DNA from: Nocardioides sp. zg-DK7169
GTDB taxonomy: Bacteria; Actinomycetota; Actinomycetes; Propionibacteriales; Nocardioidaceae
Length of the DNA: 64,000 nucleotides
Assembly: GCF_013155365.1 (NCBI RefSeq)
Contig: NZ_JABJRA010000001.1
Coordinates: forward strand, 248,001 to 312,000
Direction: 5' to 3'
In this document: piece after piece, positions 40,324 through 48,597 of the stretch
Position numbering within the stretch: position 1 is the stretch's first letter
How the letters are laid out: the number at the start of each line of letters is the position of its first letter
Notes under the pieces: generated by a model
What the model was told of the DNA's origin: nothing
Seen by the model: the letters and a program-made list of their open reading frames with translations, nothing else
Database searches by the model: none
Made by a program: the position numbers and the translations under genes

Positions 40324-41676
40324 TCAGGCCTTGCGCAGCATCTCCGCGACGAGGAACGCCAGCTCGAGGGACTGCACCCGGTTCAGGCGCGGGTCGCACA
40401 CCGACTCGTAGCGGTTGTGCAGGTCCATCTCCAGCAGGTCCTCGCCGCCGCCGACGCACTCGGTGACGTCGTCGCCGGTGAGCTCGACGTGCAGGCCGCC
40501 GGGCCAGGTGCCGAGCGAGCGGTGCACGTCGAAGAAGCCCTGGACCTCCTCCACGACGTCCTCGAGGCGACGGGTCTTGTAGCCCGAGGAGGCCTCGAAG
40601 GTGTTGCCGTGCATCGGGTCGCAGACCCACGCGACCTGGACGCCCTCGGCGGTGACCTTCTCCACGATCTGCGGCAGGCCGTCACGGATCTTGCCGGCGC
40701 CGAAGCGGGTGATGAAGGTGAGCCGGCCCGGGGTGTTGTCGGGGTTCAGCTTGGCCGCGAGCGCCAGCGCGTCGTCGGCGGTCGTGGTCGGGCCGAGCTT
40801 GACGCCGATGGGGTTGCGGATGCGGCTCAGCAGCTCGACGTGCGCGCCGTCGAGCTGGCGGGTGCGCTCGCCGATCCACACGAAGTGGCCCGACACGTCG
40901 TAGGGCTGCTCGGTGCGCGAGTCGATGCGCGTCATCGCGTGCTCGTACTCCAGCACCAGCGCCTCGTGGCTGGAGTGGAAGTCGACCCGGTGGAACTCCT
41001 CGGGGTCGGCGCCGATGGCCCGGATGAACTCCAGGGCCCGCTCGATCTCGTTGGCGACCGCCTCGTAGCGCTGCCCGGCCGGGGAGCTGCGGACGAAGTC
41101 GGTGTTCCAGGTGTGCACCTGGCGCAGGTCGGCGTACCCGCCGGTCGTGAACGCGCGCACCAGGTTGAGCGTGGCCGCCGAGGCGTTGTAGACGTCGACG
41201 AGGCGCTGCGGGTCCGGGGTGCGGGACTCGGGGGTGAAGTCGAAGCCGTTGACCGCGTCGCCGCGGTACGCCGGCAGCGTGACGCTCTGCCCGTCGGGCA
41301 TGGTGCGCGTCTCGGTGTCCTTGGAGCGCGGCTTGGCGTACTGGCCCGCGAGCCGGCCCACCTTGACCACGGGGACCGAGGCGGCGTAGGTCAGCACCAC
41401 CGACATCTGGAGCAGCACCCGCAGCTTGTTGCGCACGTTGTCCGCGGTGACGCCGGCCAGGGTCTCGGCGCAGTCGCCGCCCTGGAGCAGGAACGCCTCA
41501 CCACGGGTGACGGCCGCGAGCTTGTCGGTCAGGTCGTCGCACTCGCCGGCAAAGACGAGCGGCGGCATGGTGCGCAGCCGGTCGACGGCGGATCCGAGGG
41601 CGGCACGGTCGGGGTACGTCGGCTGCTGGGCCGCGCCCATGGCGTGCAGGGACTCGAGGGACGGGATGCTGCTCAC
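40324..41676 (-). CDS. aroG: Class II DAHP synthase (AroG/plant type)
   Basis: A 450-residue type II 3-deoxy-7-phosphoheptulonate synthase, unrelated in sequence to type I enzymes. Blocks include PPLVFAGECDDLTDKLAAVT, FLLQGGDCAETLAGVTADN, KVGRLAGQYAKPRSKDTETR, LPAYRGDAVNGFDFTPESRT, WIGERTRQLDGAHVELLSRI, NPIGVKLGPTTTADDALALA and VCDPMHGNTFEASSGYKTRR. The metal-binding Cys, His, Glu and Asp residues of the class are present. GTG start with a TAGGCT box ending 6 bases upstream. Mycobacterial aroG forms a complex with chorismate mutase; no mutase gene is visible here. Confidence 0.95.
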   Translation of the reverse strand: MSSIPSLESLHAMGAAQQPTYPDRAALGSAVDRLRTMPPLVFAGECDDLTDKLAAVTRGEAFLLQGGDCAETLAGVTADNVRNKLRVLLQMSVVLTYAASVPVVKVGRLAGQYAKPRSKDTETRTMPDGQSVTLPAYRGDAVNGFDFTPESRTPDPQRLVDVYNASAATLNLVRAFTTGGYADLRQVHTWNTDFVRSSPAGQRYEAVANEIERALEFIRAIGADPEEFHRVDFHSSHEALVLEYEHAMTRIDSRTEQPYDVSGHFVWIGERTRQLDGAHVELLSRIRNPIGVKLGPTTTADDALALAAKLNPDNTPGRLTFITRFGAGKIRDGLPQIVEKVTAEGVQVAWVCDPMHGNTFEASSGYKTRRLEDVVEEVQGFFDVHRSLGTWPGGLHVELTGDDVTECVGGGEDLLEMDLHNRYESVCDPRLNRVQSLELAFLVAEMLRKA

Positions 41677-41700
41677 TCCCCCAGCCTACGCGGGCGGGGC

Positions 41701-41726
41701 CGGGTGGCCGACTCCCCGTCCACCCG
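41701..41726 (-). terminator. Candidate hairpin after the permease gene
   Basis: CGGGTGG (41701-41707) pairs with CCACCCG (41720-41726) with a 12-base loop, 43 bases beyond the permease stop and upstream of the aroG promoter. No T tract follows. Weak support. Confidence 0.35.
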
Positions 41727-41768
41727 GGACGCCTCGGGCGCCCGCTCGCCTCCGGGCCGGAACGGGGC

Positions 41769-43223
41769 TCAGCCGTCGAGGTGGTCGATGTCGCGGAATC
41801 CGGTCTTCTTCGCGCGCACCCCACGGTTGGTCAGCCAGGCGCCCAGCCACAGCACGACGCCCAGGAGCAGCAGCAGCCCGGCGATGCGGTACTGCACCAT
41901 GTCCTCCTCCAGCCGCGCCCACGGCCCGAGCAGGTAGGCGCAGGCCACGGCGCCGATGACCGGCACGACGGTCGGCGCGCGGAACTTGGTGGGCTCCGGG
42001 CGGCGGCGGGTCACCAGGCAGGCGACGTTGACCAGTGTGAAGACCGCGAGCAGCAGCAGCGAGGTGGTGCCCGACAGCGCCGCCACCATCGTGGACTCCG
42101 CCTGGAGACGGACCAGGACGATGAGCGCGAGGGCCAGGACGGTGGTGAACACGATCGCGGTCCACGGCGACTGGCGCCGGCGCGAGACCCGGCCCAGGCT
42201 GCGCGGCAGCACGTCCTGGCGGGCCATGCCGTAGATCAGCCGGCTGGCCATCAGCATGTTGATCAGTGCCGTGTTGGCGACCGCGAAGACGGTCAGGAAC
42301 GGGAAGATCTTGTCGATCGGGAGGTCCGGGGCGCCGATGCGGACGACGTCCAGCAGCACGCCGGCCTCGGGGTTCTTCGGGGTGGCGATCTCGCCGGGCG
42401 GGATGACGGCCACCACCGAGATCGCGACCAGCACGTAGACCAGCGCCGCGATGCCCAGGCCGGTGAACATCATCCGCGGGAAGATCTTCAGCGGGTCCTT
42501 GGTCTCCTCCACCATGTTGACGGAGTCCTCGAAGCCCACCATCGAGAAGAACGCGATGGCGGTGGCGACCGTGACCGCCATGAAGAGGTTCTTCTCCTCG
42601 GGGCTCTCGAACACCGTGATCCGCGACAGGTCGCCGTCACCGCGGCCGACCACCCACATGCCGATGCCGATGACGATGGCCAGCGCGATCATCTCGATGA
42701 TCGTCAGCACGACGTTGAACTTCACGCTCTCGCTGACCCCGCGCAGGTTGATCAGCGCGATCACGCCCATGAAGATCAGCGCGGTCACCAGCGAGGCCGT
42801 CTTTCCGGTCGGCATCGAGGGCACCAGCTCGTTGATGCCGATGAGGAGGTTCTCGGCGAGCAGGCCCGAGGACGTGGAGGCGCTGGTGATGCCCGAGCAG
42901 ACCACCGTGAAGGCCACCAGGAAGGTGACGAAGTGGATGCCGAACGCCTTGTGGGCGTAGAGCGCCGCCCCGGCGGCCTGGGGGTACTTCGTGACCAGCT
43001 CGAGGTAGGAGAACGCCGTCAGCGTGGCGACCGCGAAGGCGACCAGGAACGGCAGCCAGGCCACGCCGCCGACCTCGCCGGCGAGCCGGCCGGTGACGGC
43101 GTAGACGCCCGCGCCGAGGATGTCGCCGACGATGAACAGCAGCAGGAGGCCGGGCCCGATGGTCCGCTTCAGCTCGGGACCCTGCTGGCTGCTCTCCGGC
43201 TGCGCCGGCGCGGAGGTGCTCAT
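41769..43223 (-). CDS. APC-superfamily amino acid permease
   Basis: A 484-residue transporter with about twelve membrane helices. The first reads LLLLFIVGDILGAGVYAVTG, with the family motif GAGVYA. Other blocks are EVGGVAWLPFLVAFAVATL, FSYLELVTKYPQAAGAALYA, and FFSMVGFEDSVNMVEETKDP. The C-terminus is WLGAWLTNRGVRAKKTG. Substrate is not predictable; cationic or neutral amino acids are usual. It is oriented away from the murL operon, with 157 bases between the starts. A glutamate supply role for murD2/murL is tempting but unsupported. Confidence 0.88.
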   Translation of the reverse strand: MSTSAPAQPESSQQGPELKRTIGPGLLLLFIVGDILGAGVYAVTGRLAGEVGGVAWLPFLVAFAVATLTAFSYLELVTKYPQAAGAALYAHKAFGIHFVTFLVAFTVVCSGITSASTSSGLLAENLLIGINELVPSMPTGKTASLVTALIFMGVIALINLRGVSESVKFNVVLTIIEMIALAIVIGIGMWVVGRGDGDLSRITVFESPEEKNLFMAVTVATAIAFFSMVGFEDSVNMVEETKDPLKIFPRMMFTGLGIAALVYVLVAISVVAVIPPGEIATPKNPEAGVLLDVVRIGAPDLPIDKIFPFLTVFAVANTALINMLMASRLIYGMARQDVLPRSLGRVSRRRQSPWTAIVFTTVLALALIVLVRLQAESTMVAALSGTTSLLLLAVFTLVNVACLVTRRRPEPTKFRAPTVVPVIGAVACAYLLGPWARLEEDMVQYRIAGLLLLLGVVLWLGAWLTNRGVRAKKTGFRDIDHLDG

Positions 43224-43380
43224 GGGACCACCATTGCCCCCGGACCCCCCTCGCGTAACCCCTTTCCACGGGACAAGATCCGCGCCGTCCCGTCGCAGGT
43301 CAGCGCGTAGTTCGGGCCGCGCGGGCCGCGTGTCGCGGTGCGCCCGCCCGGCGCCGTGGCCACGCTCCTATGATCGGGAG

Positions 43381-44754
43381 GTGTCCCGCCTGCTCGACGT
43401 CCCCCGCTCAGAGCTCGTCCTGACCCATGAGGAGCCCGTCGTCAGCGACGACGGCGCCCGGGTCGAGCTGCACTGGACCCTCGCCGGTGGCGGCGCCCGC
43501 CAGCGCTTCACCGAGGTCGTCGAGCTGCCCGAGGTCGCCGACCCCCGGCCCGTGGACGCGGACTTCGCGCTCGTCGTCCGGCTGCTGTCGCTGGCCGCCG
43601 GGCTGAGCTACTACAAGGCGGCCGTCCCGGCGCGCGTCGACACCACGCCGCTCGGCGCCGGCCCGCAGGAGCAGGCGTTCCTCGCCACCGTGACCCGCAA
43701 CGGGCTCGGCGAGTTCGCCTACCGCAACGACCTGCCCGAGGCGCTGCGCCCCGAGGTCACCGGCACCGGCACCGACGCGGTGGCCACCGGCTCCGCCGCC
43801 CGGCCCACGGAGACCCGCCCGGGCGCGCGGGTGCTCGCCGCGGTCGGCGGCGGCAAGGACTCGATCGTCACGCTCGAGGCGCTGCGCGCCGCCGGCTTCG
43901 ACGTCGCTCTGTTCTCGGTCAACACCTACGCCCCGATCACCCGCACCGCCGAGGTGGCGGGCCTGCCGCTGCTCACCGCGCGCCGCACGATCGACCCCGG
44001 CCTCAAGGCGCTCAACGAGGCGGGTGCGTTCAACGGGCACGTCCCGGTCACCGCGATCAACTCGCTGATCGGCTGCCTGGTCGCGCTGCGCTCGGGCTTC
44101 GACAGCGTCGTGTTCAGCAACGAGCGCAGCTCGTCGTACGGCAACCTCACCTGGGCCGGCGTCGAGGTCAACCACCAGTGGTCCAAGGGCCTGGACTTCG
44201 AGCGGCTGCTGCGCGAGCGGCTCGCCGGGGTCCCGGTGGACTACGTCTCGTTCCTGCGCCCGCTCTCGGAGCTGGCGATCATGCGCCGCTTCGCCGCCCA
44301 CACGGCGTACCACCGCGCGTTCACCAGCTGCAACCGCTCCTTCCACCTCGACCCCGCCAAGCGGACCGAGTGGTGCGGGCACTGCGACAAGTGCCGCTTC
44401 GTGTTCTTGTGCCTCGCGCCCTTCCTGCCCCGCGCCGAGCTGCTCGCGATCTACGGCGGCCGCGACCTGTTCGCGGACGCGCTGGACGACGCGACCCAGC
44501 GCGACGGCTTCCTGGACCTGCTCGGGACCGGGCCGGCCCACAAGCCGTTCGAGTGCGTCGGCGAGCCGGAGGAGTGCCAGGTCGCGGTGGAGCTGCTGCG
44601 CCGCCACCCGGAGTGGAAGGACCACCCGTTCCTGGCGCTGCCGGGCGTCCGCGAGGTCGTGGTGAGCCCCGAGCAGGAGGAGGACGCCTTCACCTTCTCC
44701 TCCCAGCACGAGCTGTCCCCCGCGCTGGAGCAGGCCGCCCGTGCGGTTCTCTGA
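43381..44754 (+). CDS. murL: MurL, UDP-MurNAc-L-Ala-L-Glu epimerase
   Basis: A 457-residue protein matching the MurL family, which in Xanthomonas converts the terminal L-Glu of UDP-MurNAc-L-Ala-L-Glu to D-Glu in an ATP-dependent way. An adenylation-type motif RVLAAVGGGKDSIVTLEALR (GGGKDS at 156-161) is followed by FSVNTYAPITRTAEVAGLPL, ITAINSLIGC-like VPVTAINSLIGCLVALRSGF, FSNERSSSYGNLTWAGVEVN, HQWSKGLDFERLLRERL, and SCNRSFHLDPAKRTEWCGHC followed by DKC. The cysteine trio CGHCDKC (332-338) is a family mark. GTG start after TATGAT with 6 bases between. It overlaps murD2 by 14 bases, as expected for one pathway. Confidence 0.88.
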   Translation: MSRLLDVPRSELVLTHEEPVVSDDGARVELHWTLAGGGARQRFTEVVELPEVADPRPVDADFALVVRLLSLAAGLSYYKAAVPARVDTTPLGAGPQEQAFLATVTRNGLGEFAYRNDLPEALRPEVTGTGTDAVATGSAARPTETRPGARVLAAVGGGKDSIVTLEALRAAGFDVALFSVNTYAPITRTAEVAGLPLLTARRTIDPGLKALNEAGAFNGHVPVTAINSLIGCLVALRSGFDSVVFSNERSSSYGNLTWAGVEVNHQWSKGLDFERLLRERLAGVPVDYVSFLRPLSELAIMRRFAAHTAYHRAFTSCNRSFHLDPAKRTEWCGHCDKCRFVFLCLAPFLPRAELLAIYGGRDLFADALDDATQRDGFLDLLGTGPAHKPFECVGEPEECQVAVELLRRHPEWKDHPFLALPGVREVVVSPEQEEDAFTFSSQHELSPALEQAARAVL

Positions 44755-46075
44755 GCTGCCCGCGACCGGCACCGTCGTCTGGGGCTACGGCCGCGAGGGC
44801 GCCGCGGTCGCCGCCGAGCTGGCCCGCCGCGGCCTGGACGCCACCATCGCGCTGCCCGACGCCGGGACCGCCCCCGCCGACGCCCCGCTGCCGGTGCGCC
44901 TCGGCGCCGCCGCCACCGAGGCGCTGCGCGCCGCCCGCGCCGTCGTGGTCTCCCCCGGCGTCCCCGCCACCGCGGACCTCCAGGTCGAGCTGCGCGAGGC
45001 CGGGGTGCCGCTCACCGGGCTGACCGACCTGTGGCTCGGCGACCACGCCGGCCTCACCATCGGCGTCACCGGCACCAAGGGGAAGTCCACCACCGCCTCG
45101 CTCGTCGCCCACGTGTGCCGCGCGGTCGGCCTGCGCAGTGCGGTCCTCGGCAACGTCGGCACCCCGGTGCTCTCAGCCGACCCTGCGCAGCTCGACGTGG
45201 TCGCGCTCGAGGTCTCCAGCTACCAGGCCCGCACCGTGACCACCTCGCCGCGGGTCGTGGTGCTGACCTCGCTGTACGCCGAGCACCTGCCCTGGCACGG
45301 CGGCTACGCGCAGTACGTCCACGACAAGCTGAACCTCCTCGCCCACGGCCCCGAGCACGTCGTCGCCGCGCCGGGCACGCCGTACGACGAGGCCGCGGCG
45401 CGCCTGGACGGGCGCACCGTGCTGCACCGCCCGGACGCCGAGCACGTGCACGTCGACCAGGCAGACGGCTCCGGTGACCTGGTGTGGCCCGGGGTCGGGC
45501 GCCTGCGCGCCGAGGAGCTCCCGCTGCCGGGCCGCCACAACGCCGCCAACTGCGCCCTCGCACTGCGCGCCGTCGACGTGGCCGGGCTGCTCGCCGACGA
45601 CGACGCGCGGCGCACCGCGCTCGCCTCGCTGCGCGACTTCGCCCCACTCGCCCACCGCCTCGAGCCGGTCGCCTCCACCGACGGGCGGGCCTGGTACGAC
45701 GACAGCCTGGCCACCGCACCGGAGGCGGTCGTCGCGGCGCTGGAGGTCTGGCCCGACGAGCCGCTCGTGCTGCTCTTCGGCGGCGCCGACCGCGGCCTCG
45801 AGCTGGACCCGCTGGTGACCTACCTGGGCGCGCGCGCCACGCCGGTCACCGTGCACGCCTTCGGCGCGGCCGGGACCCGCCTCGCGGCCGCACTGCCCGA
45901 CGACGGCCCGCATGCGGCCCATCTCGCCGCCGGGTTCGCCGACGCGGTGCGCGCCGTGCTCGCCTCGGACGACCCCGCCCGCCGGGTGCTGTTCTCCCCC
46001 GGCGCCCCCAGCTTCGACGAGTACGCCGACTACCGCGACCGCGCCGCCGCGCTGCGCGCCCTGCTCGGGTCCTGA
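44741..46075 (+). CDS. murD2: MurD2, UDP-MurNAc-L-Ala--L-glutamate ligase
   Basis: A 444-residue Mur ligase with complete catalytic motifs: the N-terminal Rossmann GTVVWGYGREGAAVAAELAR, the P-loop VTGTKGKSTTASLVAHVCRA (111-117), VALEVSSYQARTVTTSPRVV, LTSLYAEHLPWHGGYAQYVH, and LPLPGRHNAANCALALRAVD. The C-terminal domain reads WYDDSLATAPEAVVAALEVW, LLFGGADRGLELDPLVTYL and VLFSPGAPSFDEYADYRDR. MurD2 enzymes prefer L-Glu over D-Glu and are linked to MurL. The GTG start overlaps the murL end. It is the only intact murD-type ligase seen in the window. Confidence 0.9.
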   Translation: MRFSELPATGTVVWGYGREGAAVAAELARRGLDATIALPDAGTAPADAPLPVRLGAAATEALRAARAVVVSPGVPATADLQVELREAGVPLTGLTDLWLGDHAGLTIGVTGTKGKSTTASLVAHVCRAVGLRSAVLGNVGTPVLSADPAQLDVVALEVSSYQARTVTTSPRVVVLTSLYAEHLPWHGGYAQYVHDKLNLLAHGPEHVVAAPGTPYDEAAARLDGRTVLHRPDAEHVHVDQADGSGDLVWPGVGRLRAEELPLPGRHNAANCALALRAVDVAGLLADDDARRTALASLRDFAPLAHRLEPVASTDGRAWYDDSLATAPEAVVAALEVWPDEPLVLLFGGADRGLELDPLVTYLGARATPVTVHAFGAAGTRLAAALPDDGPHAAHLAAGFADAVRAVLASDDPARRVLFSPGAPSFDEYADYRDRAAALRALLGS

Positions 46076-46083
46076 GTCCGACC

Positions 46084-46788
46084 GTGCCCGCCCGGACCTG
46101 GTACGACGGGGAGCCGGTCGACCTCGACGAGCGCGGCTGGACCCGGCTGGTGCCGACCTTCCTCGGGATGGGCTTCCGCCTCGCGGTGCCGGACCCCGCG
46201 GCGCTGGCCCGCGCGGAGGACGGGGCCCGCGCGGTGGCCGCACTGGCCGGCGCCGACCCGGACGCGCGCCCCTGGGAGCACCTGCGCACCGCGTGGGCCG
46301 GGCCCGTCGACGTGCTGGGCGGCTGGGAGCGGCACCTGGTGAACGGCCTGGGTCGTCCCTGGACCCGGGTCGTCCCCGCCGGCCCCGGCAGCCCGGCCTC
46401 CGGGCCGCAGGTCCTGGAGGAGCGGGTGTCGCCGTGGCCCTGGCCGGCCGGCTCCCCGACCGCCGGGCTGCCGATGATCTCGCGGCTCGAGGCGGCCACC
46501 GTCCACGAGGACGGGGTCCTGCTGCTGCGCACCGACGCCGCGGGCGTGCTGCGGACCTCCTCGGCCGGCACGCCGTACCTGCTCCTCGACGGGCGCTGGG
46601 TGCGTCCGGTGGGCGGGCCGTGGACCGGCTGGGCGGTCGAGCGCGAGGACGCCCGCACCGGCGCCGAGGCCGTCGGGATCGGTCCCGACGAGCTCGACGC
46701 CGCGACGGTGCTGTTCGCCGTGGGCGGGCACGGCGAGGTCAGCGTCAGCCGAAGAAGACCTCCGCCTCGGCGTACTCCTCAGGAGTGA
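46084..46788 (+). CDS. Uncharacterised third gene of the murL-murD2 operon
   Basis: A 234-residue protein starting at a GTG 8 bases after the murD2 stop, so probably co-transcribed. Features: WYDGEPVDLDERGWTRLVPT, then PWEHLRTAWAGPVDVLGGWE, a Pro/Gly-rich middle, and a C-terminal part (VHEDGVLLLRTDAAGVLRTS, SAGTPYLLLDGRWVRPVGG, DELDAATVLFAVGGHGEV) with a distant look of fold type IV aminotransferases or aminodeoxychorismate lyases, but no catalytic lysine segment is obvious. The last ~15 codons overlap the 3' end of the convergent phosphofructokinase gene. No function can be assigned. Confidence 0.65.
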   Translation: MPARTWYDGEPVDLDERGWTRLVPTFLGMGFRLAVPDPAALARAEDGARAVAALAGADPDARPWEHLRTAWAGPVDVLGGWERHLVNGLGRPWTRVVPAGPGSPASGPQVLEERVSPWPWPAGSPTAGLPMISRLEAATVHEDGVLLLRTDAAGVLRTSSAGTPYLLLDGRWVRPVGGPWTGWAVEREDARTGAEAVGIGPDELDAATVLFAVGGHGEVSVSRRRPPPRRTPQE

Positions 46789-47773
46789 CGACCTTGAGCT
46801 CGCCGGTCGCCTCGATCAGCGGGATGCGCACCATGTCGGTGCCGCGCAGGGCGACCATCACGCCGAACTCGCCGTCGGCGACCGCGTCGATGGCGTGCAG
46901 GCCGCAGCGGGTGGCCAGCCAGCGGTCGAACGCGGACGGGGTGCCGCCGCGCTGCACGTGACCGAGGACCACCGCGCGGGCCTCCTTGCCGGTGCGCTGC
47001 TCGATCTCCTGGGCGATCCGGTCGCCGATGCCGCCGAGGCGCACGTGCCCGAAGGCGTCGACCTCGCCGGACTGCAGCGTCATGTCGCCGCCCTCGACCG
47101 GCACCGCGCCCTCGGAGACCACGATGATCGGGGCGTACTCGGAGGTGAAGCGGGTCTCGACGTGGGCGCAGACCTTCTCGATGTCGAAGGGCTGCTCGGG
47201 GATCAGCACGACGCTGGCGCCGCCGGCGATGCCGGAGTGCAGCGCGATCCAGCCCGCGTGGCGGCCCATCACCTCCACGACCAGGGCGCGGTGGTGGGAC
47301 TCCGCGGTGGTGTGCAGCCGGTCGATGGCCTCGACGGCGATGTTGACGGCGGTGTCGAAGCCGAAGGTGAAGTCGGTGCCGGAGAGGTCGTTGTCGATGG
47401 TCTTGGGCACGCCGACGACGTTGACGCCCAGGTCGGCGAGCTTGGTGGCGACGCCGAGGGTGTCCTCGCCGCCGATCGCGACCAGCGCGTCGACGCCGTG
47501 CGCGGCCAGGTTGTCCTTGATCCGCTCGACGCCGCCCTCGATGGCGAACGGGTTGGTGCGCGAGGAGCCCAGGATCGTGCCGCCGCGGGGCAGGATGCCG
47601 CGGCACTGCTCGATGCCGAGCTCCATCGTCAGCCCCTCCAGGGGACCCTTCCAGCCGTCGCGGTAGCCCACGAACTCGAAGCCGTGCTCGCGCACGCCCT
47701 TGCGGACGACGGCACGGATGACGGCGTTCAGGCCGGGGCAGTCCCCGCCTCCGGTGAGCACTCCGACGCGCAT
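46745..47773 (-). CDS. pfp: 6-phosphofructokinase with pyrophosphate-type signature
   Basis: A 342-residue glycolytic kinase. It begins MRVGVLTGGGDCPGLNAVI and carries GILPRGGTILGSSRTNPFA, the phosphoryl-donor loop ALVAIGGEDTLGVATKLADL (GGED at 101-104) and VVGVPKTIDNDL with K124. In E. coli numbering Gly104 and Gly124 favour ATP, while Asp104 with Lys124 mark PPi-dependent enzymes; here both Asp and Lys are present. FGFDTAVNIAVEAIDRLHTT and the substrate segment EVMGRHAGWIALHSGIAG are normal. AGGAGG lies 4 bases before the ATG. Donor choice is inferred, not proven. Confidence 0.9.
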   Translation of the reverse strand: MRVGVLTGGGDCPGLNAVIRAVVRKGVREHGFEFVGYRDGWKGPLEGLTMELGIEQCRGILPRGGTILGSSRTNPFAIEGGVERIKDNLAAHGVDALVAIGGEDTLGVATKLADLGVNVVGVPKTIDNDLSGTDFTFGFDTAVNIAVEAIDRLHTTAESHHRALVVEVMGRHAGWIALHSGIAGGASVVLIPEQPFDIEKVCAHVETRFTSEYAPIIVVSEGAVPVEGGDMTLQSGEVDAFGHVRLGGIGDRIAQEIEQRTGKEARAVVLGHVQRGGTPSAFDRWLATRCGLHAIDAVADGEFGVMVALRGTDMVRIPLIEATGELKVVTPEEYAEAEVFFG

Positions 47774-47865
47774 GGATCCTCCTGGTTCGACCGTGGATGT
47801 TCCACCAACGACCCTAGCGACGACGCCCGTGCCGCGGCCAGCGCGGGCGCTGGCCAGTGGGTCGC

Positions 47866-48531
47866 TCAGGTGAGCAGCGCGAACAGGGGCACGCCTGCCA
47901 CCAGCGCACCGGCCAGGCCGCACGCCACCAGCTTCCCCCAGCCTCCGGCGGTGCTGCCGTTGGTCGGCAGCCGGTCGGCCCAGCGCGGGTCGTGGGCGGC
48001 GGCGGCGAGGTCCGCACTGGTCACCCGGTCGTCGAGGACGCCGACCTCCGGGCGCTCCGGGTGCAGGGCCACCACGAGCGGGGCGCCGCGGTGCTGGAGC
48101 GCGGGCAGGACCGGCGCGAGGAGGGCGACGCGCCGCGGCGGGCCGTCGCCGACGACCGTGACGGGCAGCACCAGTCCCTCCCCCGCCTGGCGGCCGCCGA
48201 GGACCGAGAAGTGCGGACGGCCGCGCGAGATCCGGTGCGTCAGCACGCGACCCGGCACGGAGACCGTCGAGACGGTGCCGGTGACGATCTCCTGGGACCC
48301 GATGACCACCTGTTCCCAGAAGCGGAAGGTGTCGAGGTACAGCGACGCGAACATCACGTTGCTCGCCAGGACCACGACGACGATCGCGGCGACAGGGAAG
48401 GCGATCACGGAGCCGGTGCCGACGTCGAGGGGCCGGGCGATGGTCGCCGCCAAGGGGCCGAAGACCAGGCCGACGCTCAGCCCCATGACGAAGGTGTAGA
48501 GGCGGGTTCGGCGCGCGACGTCGTTGAGCAC
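47866..48531 (-). CDS. Hypothetical membrane protein
   Basis: A 221-residue protein with two N-terminal membrane helices (YTFVMGLSVGLVFGPLAATI and VIAFPVAAIVVVVLASNVMF), a central beta-rich soluble region (TGTVSTVSVPGRVLTHRI, RPHFSVLGGRQAGEGLVLP), and a C-terminal helix (LVACGLAGALVAGVPLFALL). I do not recognise the family. The GTG at 48531 lies 5 bases after a TACGGT box, a leaderless pattern. It is divergent from the DUF1028 gene. Confidence 0.7.
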   Translation of the reverse strand: MLNDVARRTRLYTFVMGLSVGLVFGPLAATIARPLDVGTGSVIAFPVAAIVVVVLASNVMFASLYLDTFRFWEQVVIGSQEIVTGTVSTVSVPGRVLTHRISRGRPHFSVLGGRQAGEGLVLPVTVVGDGPPRRVALLAPVLPALQHRGAPLVVALHPERPEVGVLDDRVTSADLAAAAHDPRWADRLPTNGSTAGGWGKLVACGLAGALVAGVPLFALLT

Positions 48532-48597
48532 GGCTCACCGTAGCGGCGGCGGCACGCCGATCGCCGGGGAACACGCGGGCCTGTCTAACCTTCAGCC

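Noticed and set aside
43120-43380. N-terminal extension of MurL from an upstream ATG at 43120
   Set aside because: That stretch covers the divergent permease start and is not MurL-like; the GTG at 43381 has a TATGAT box 6 bases upstream.
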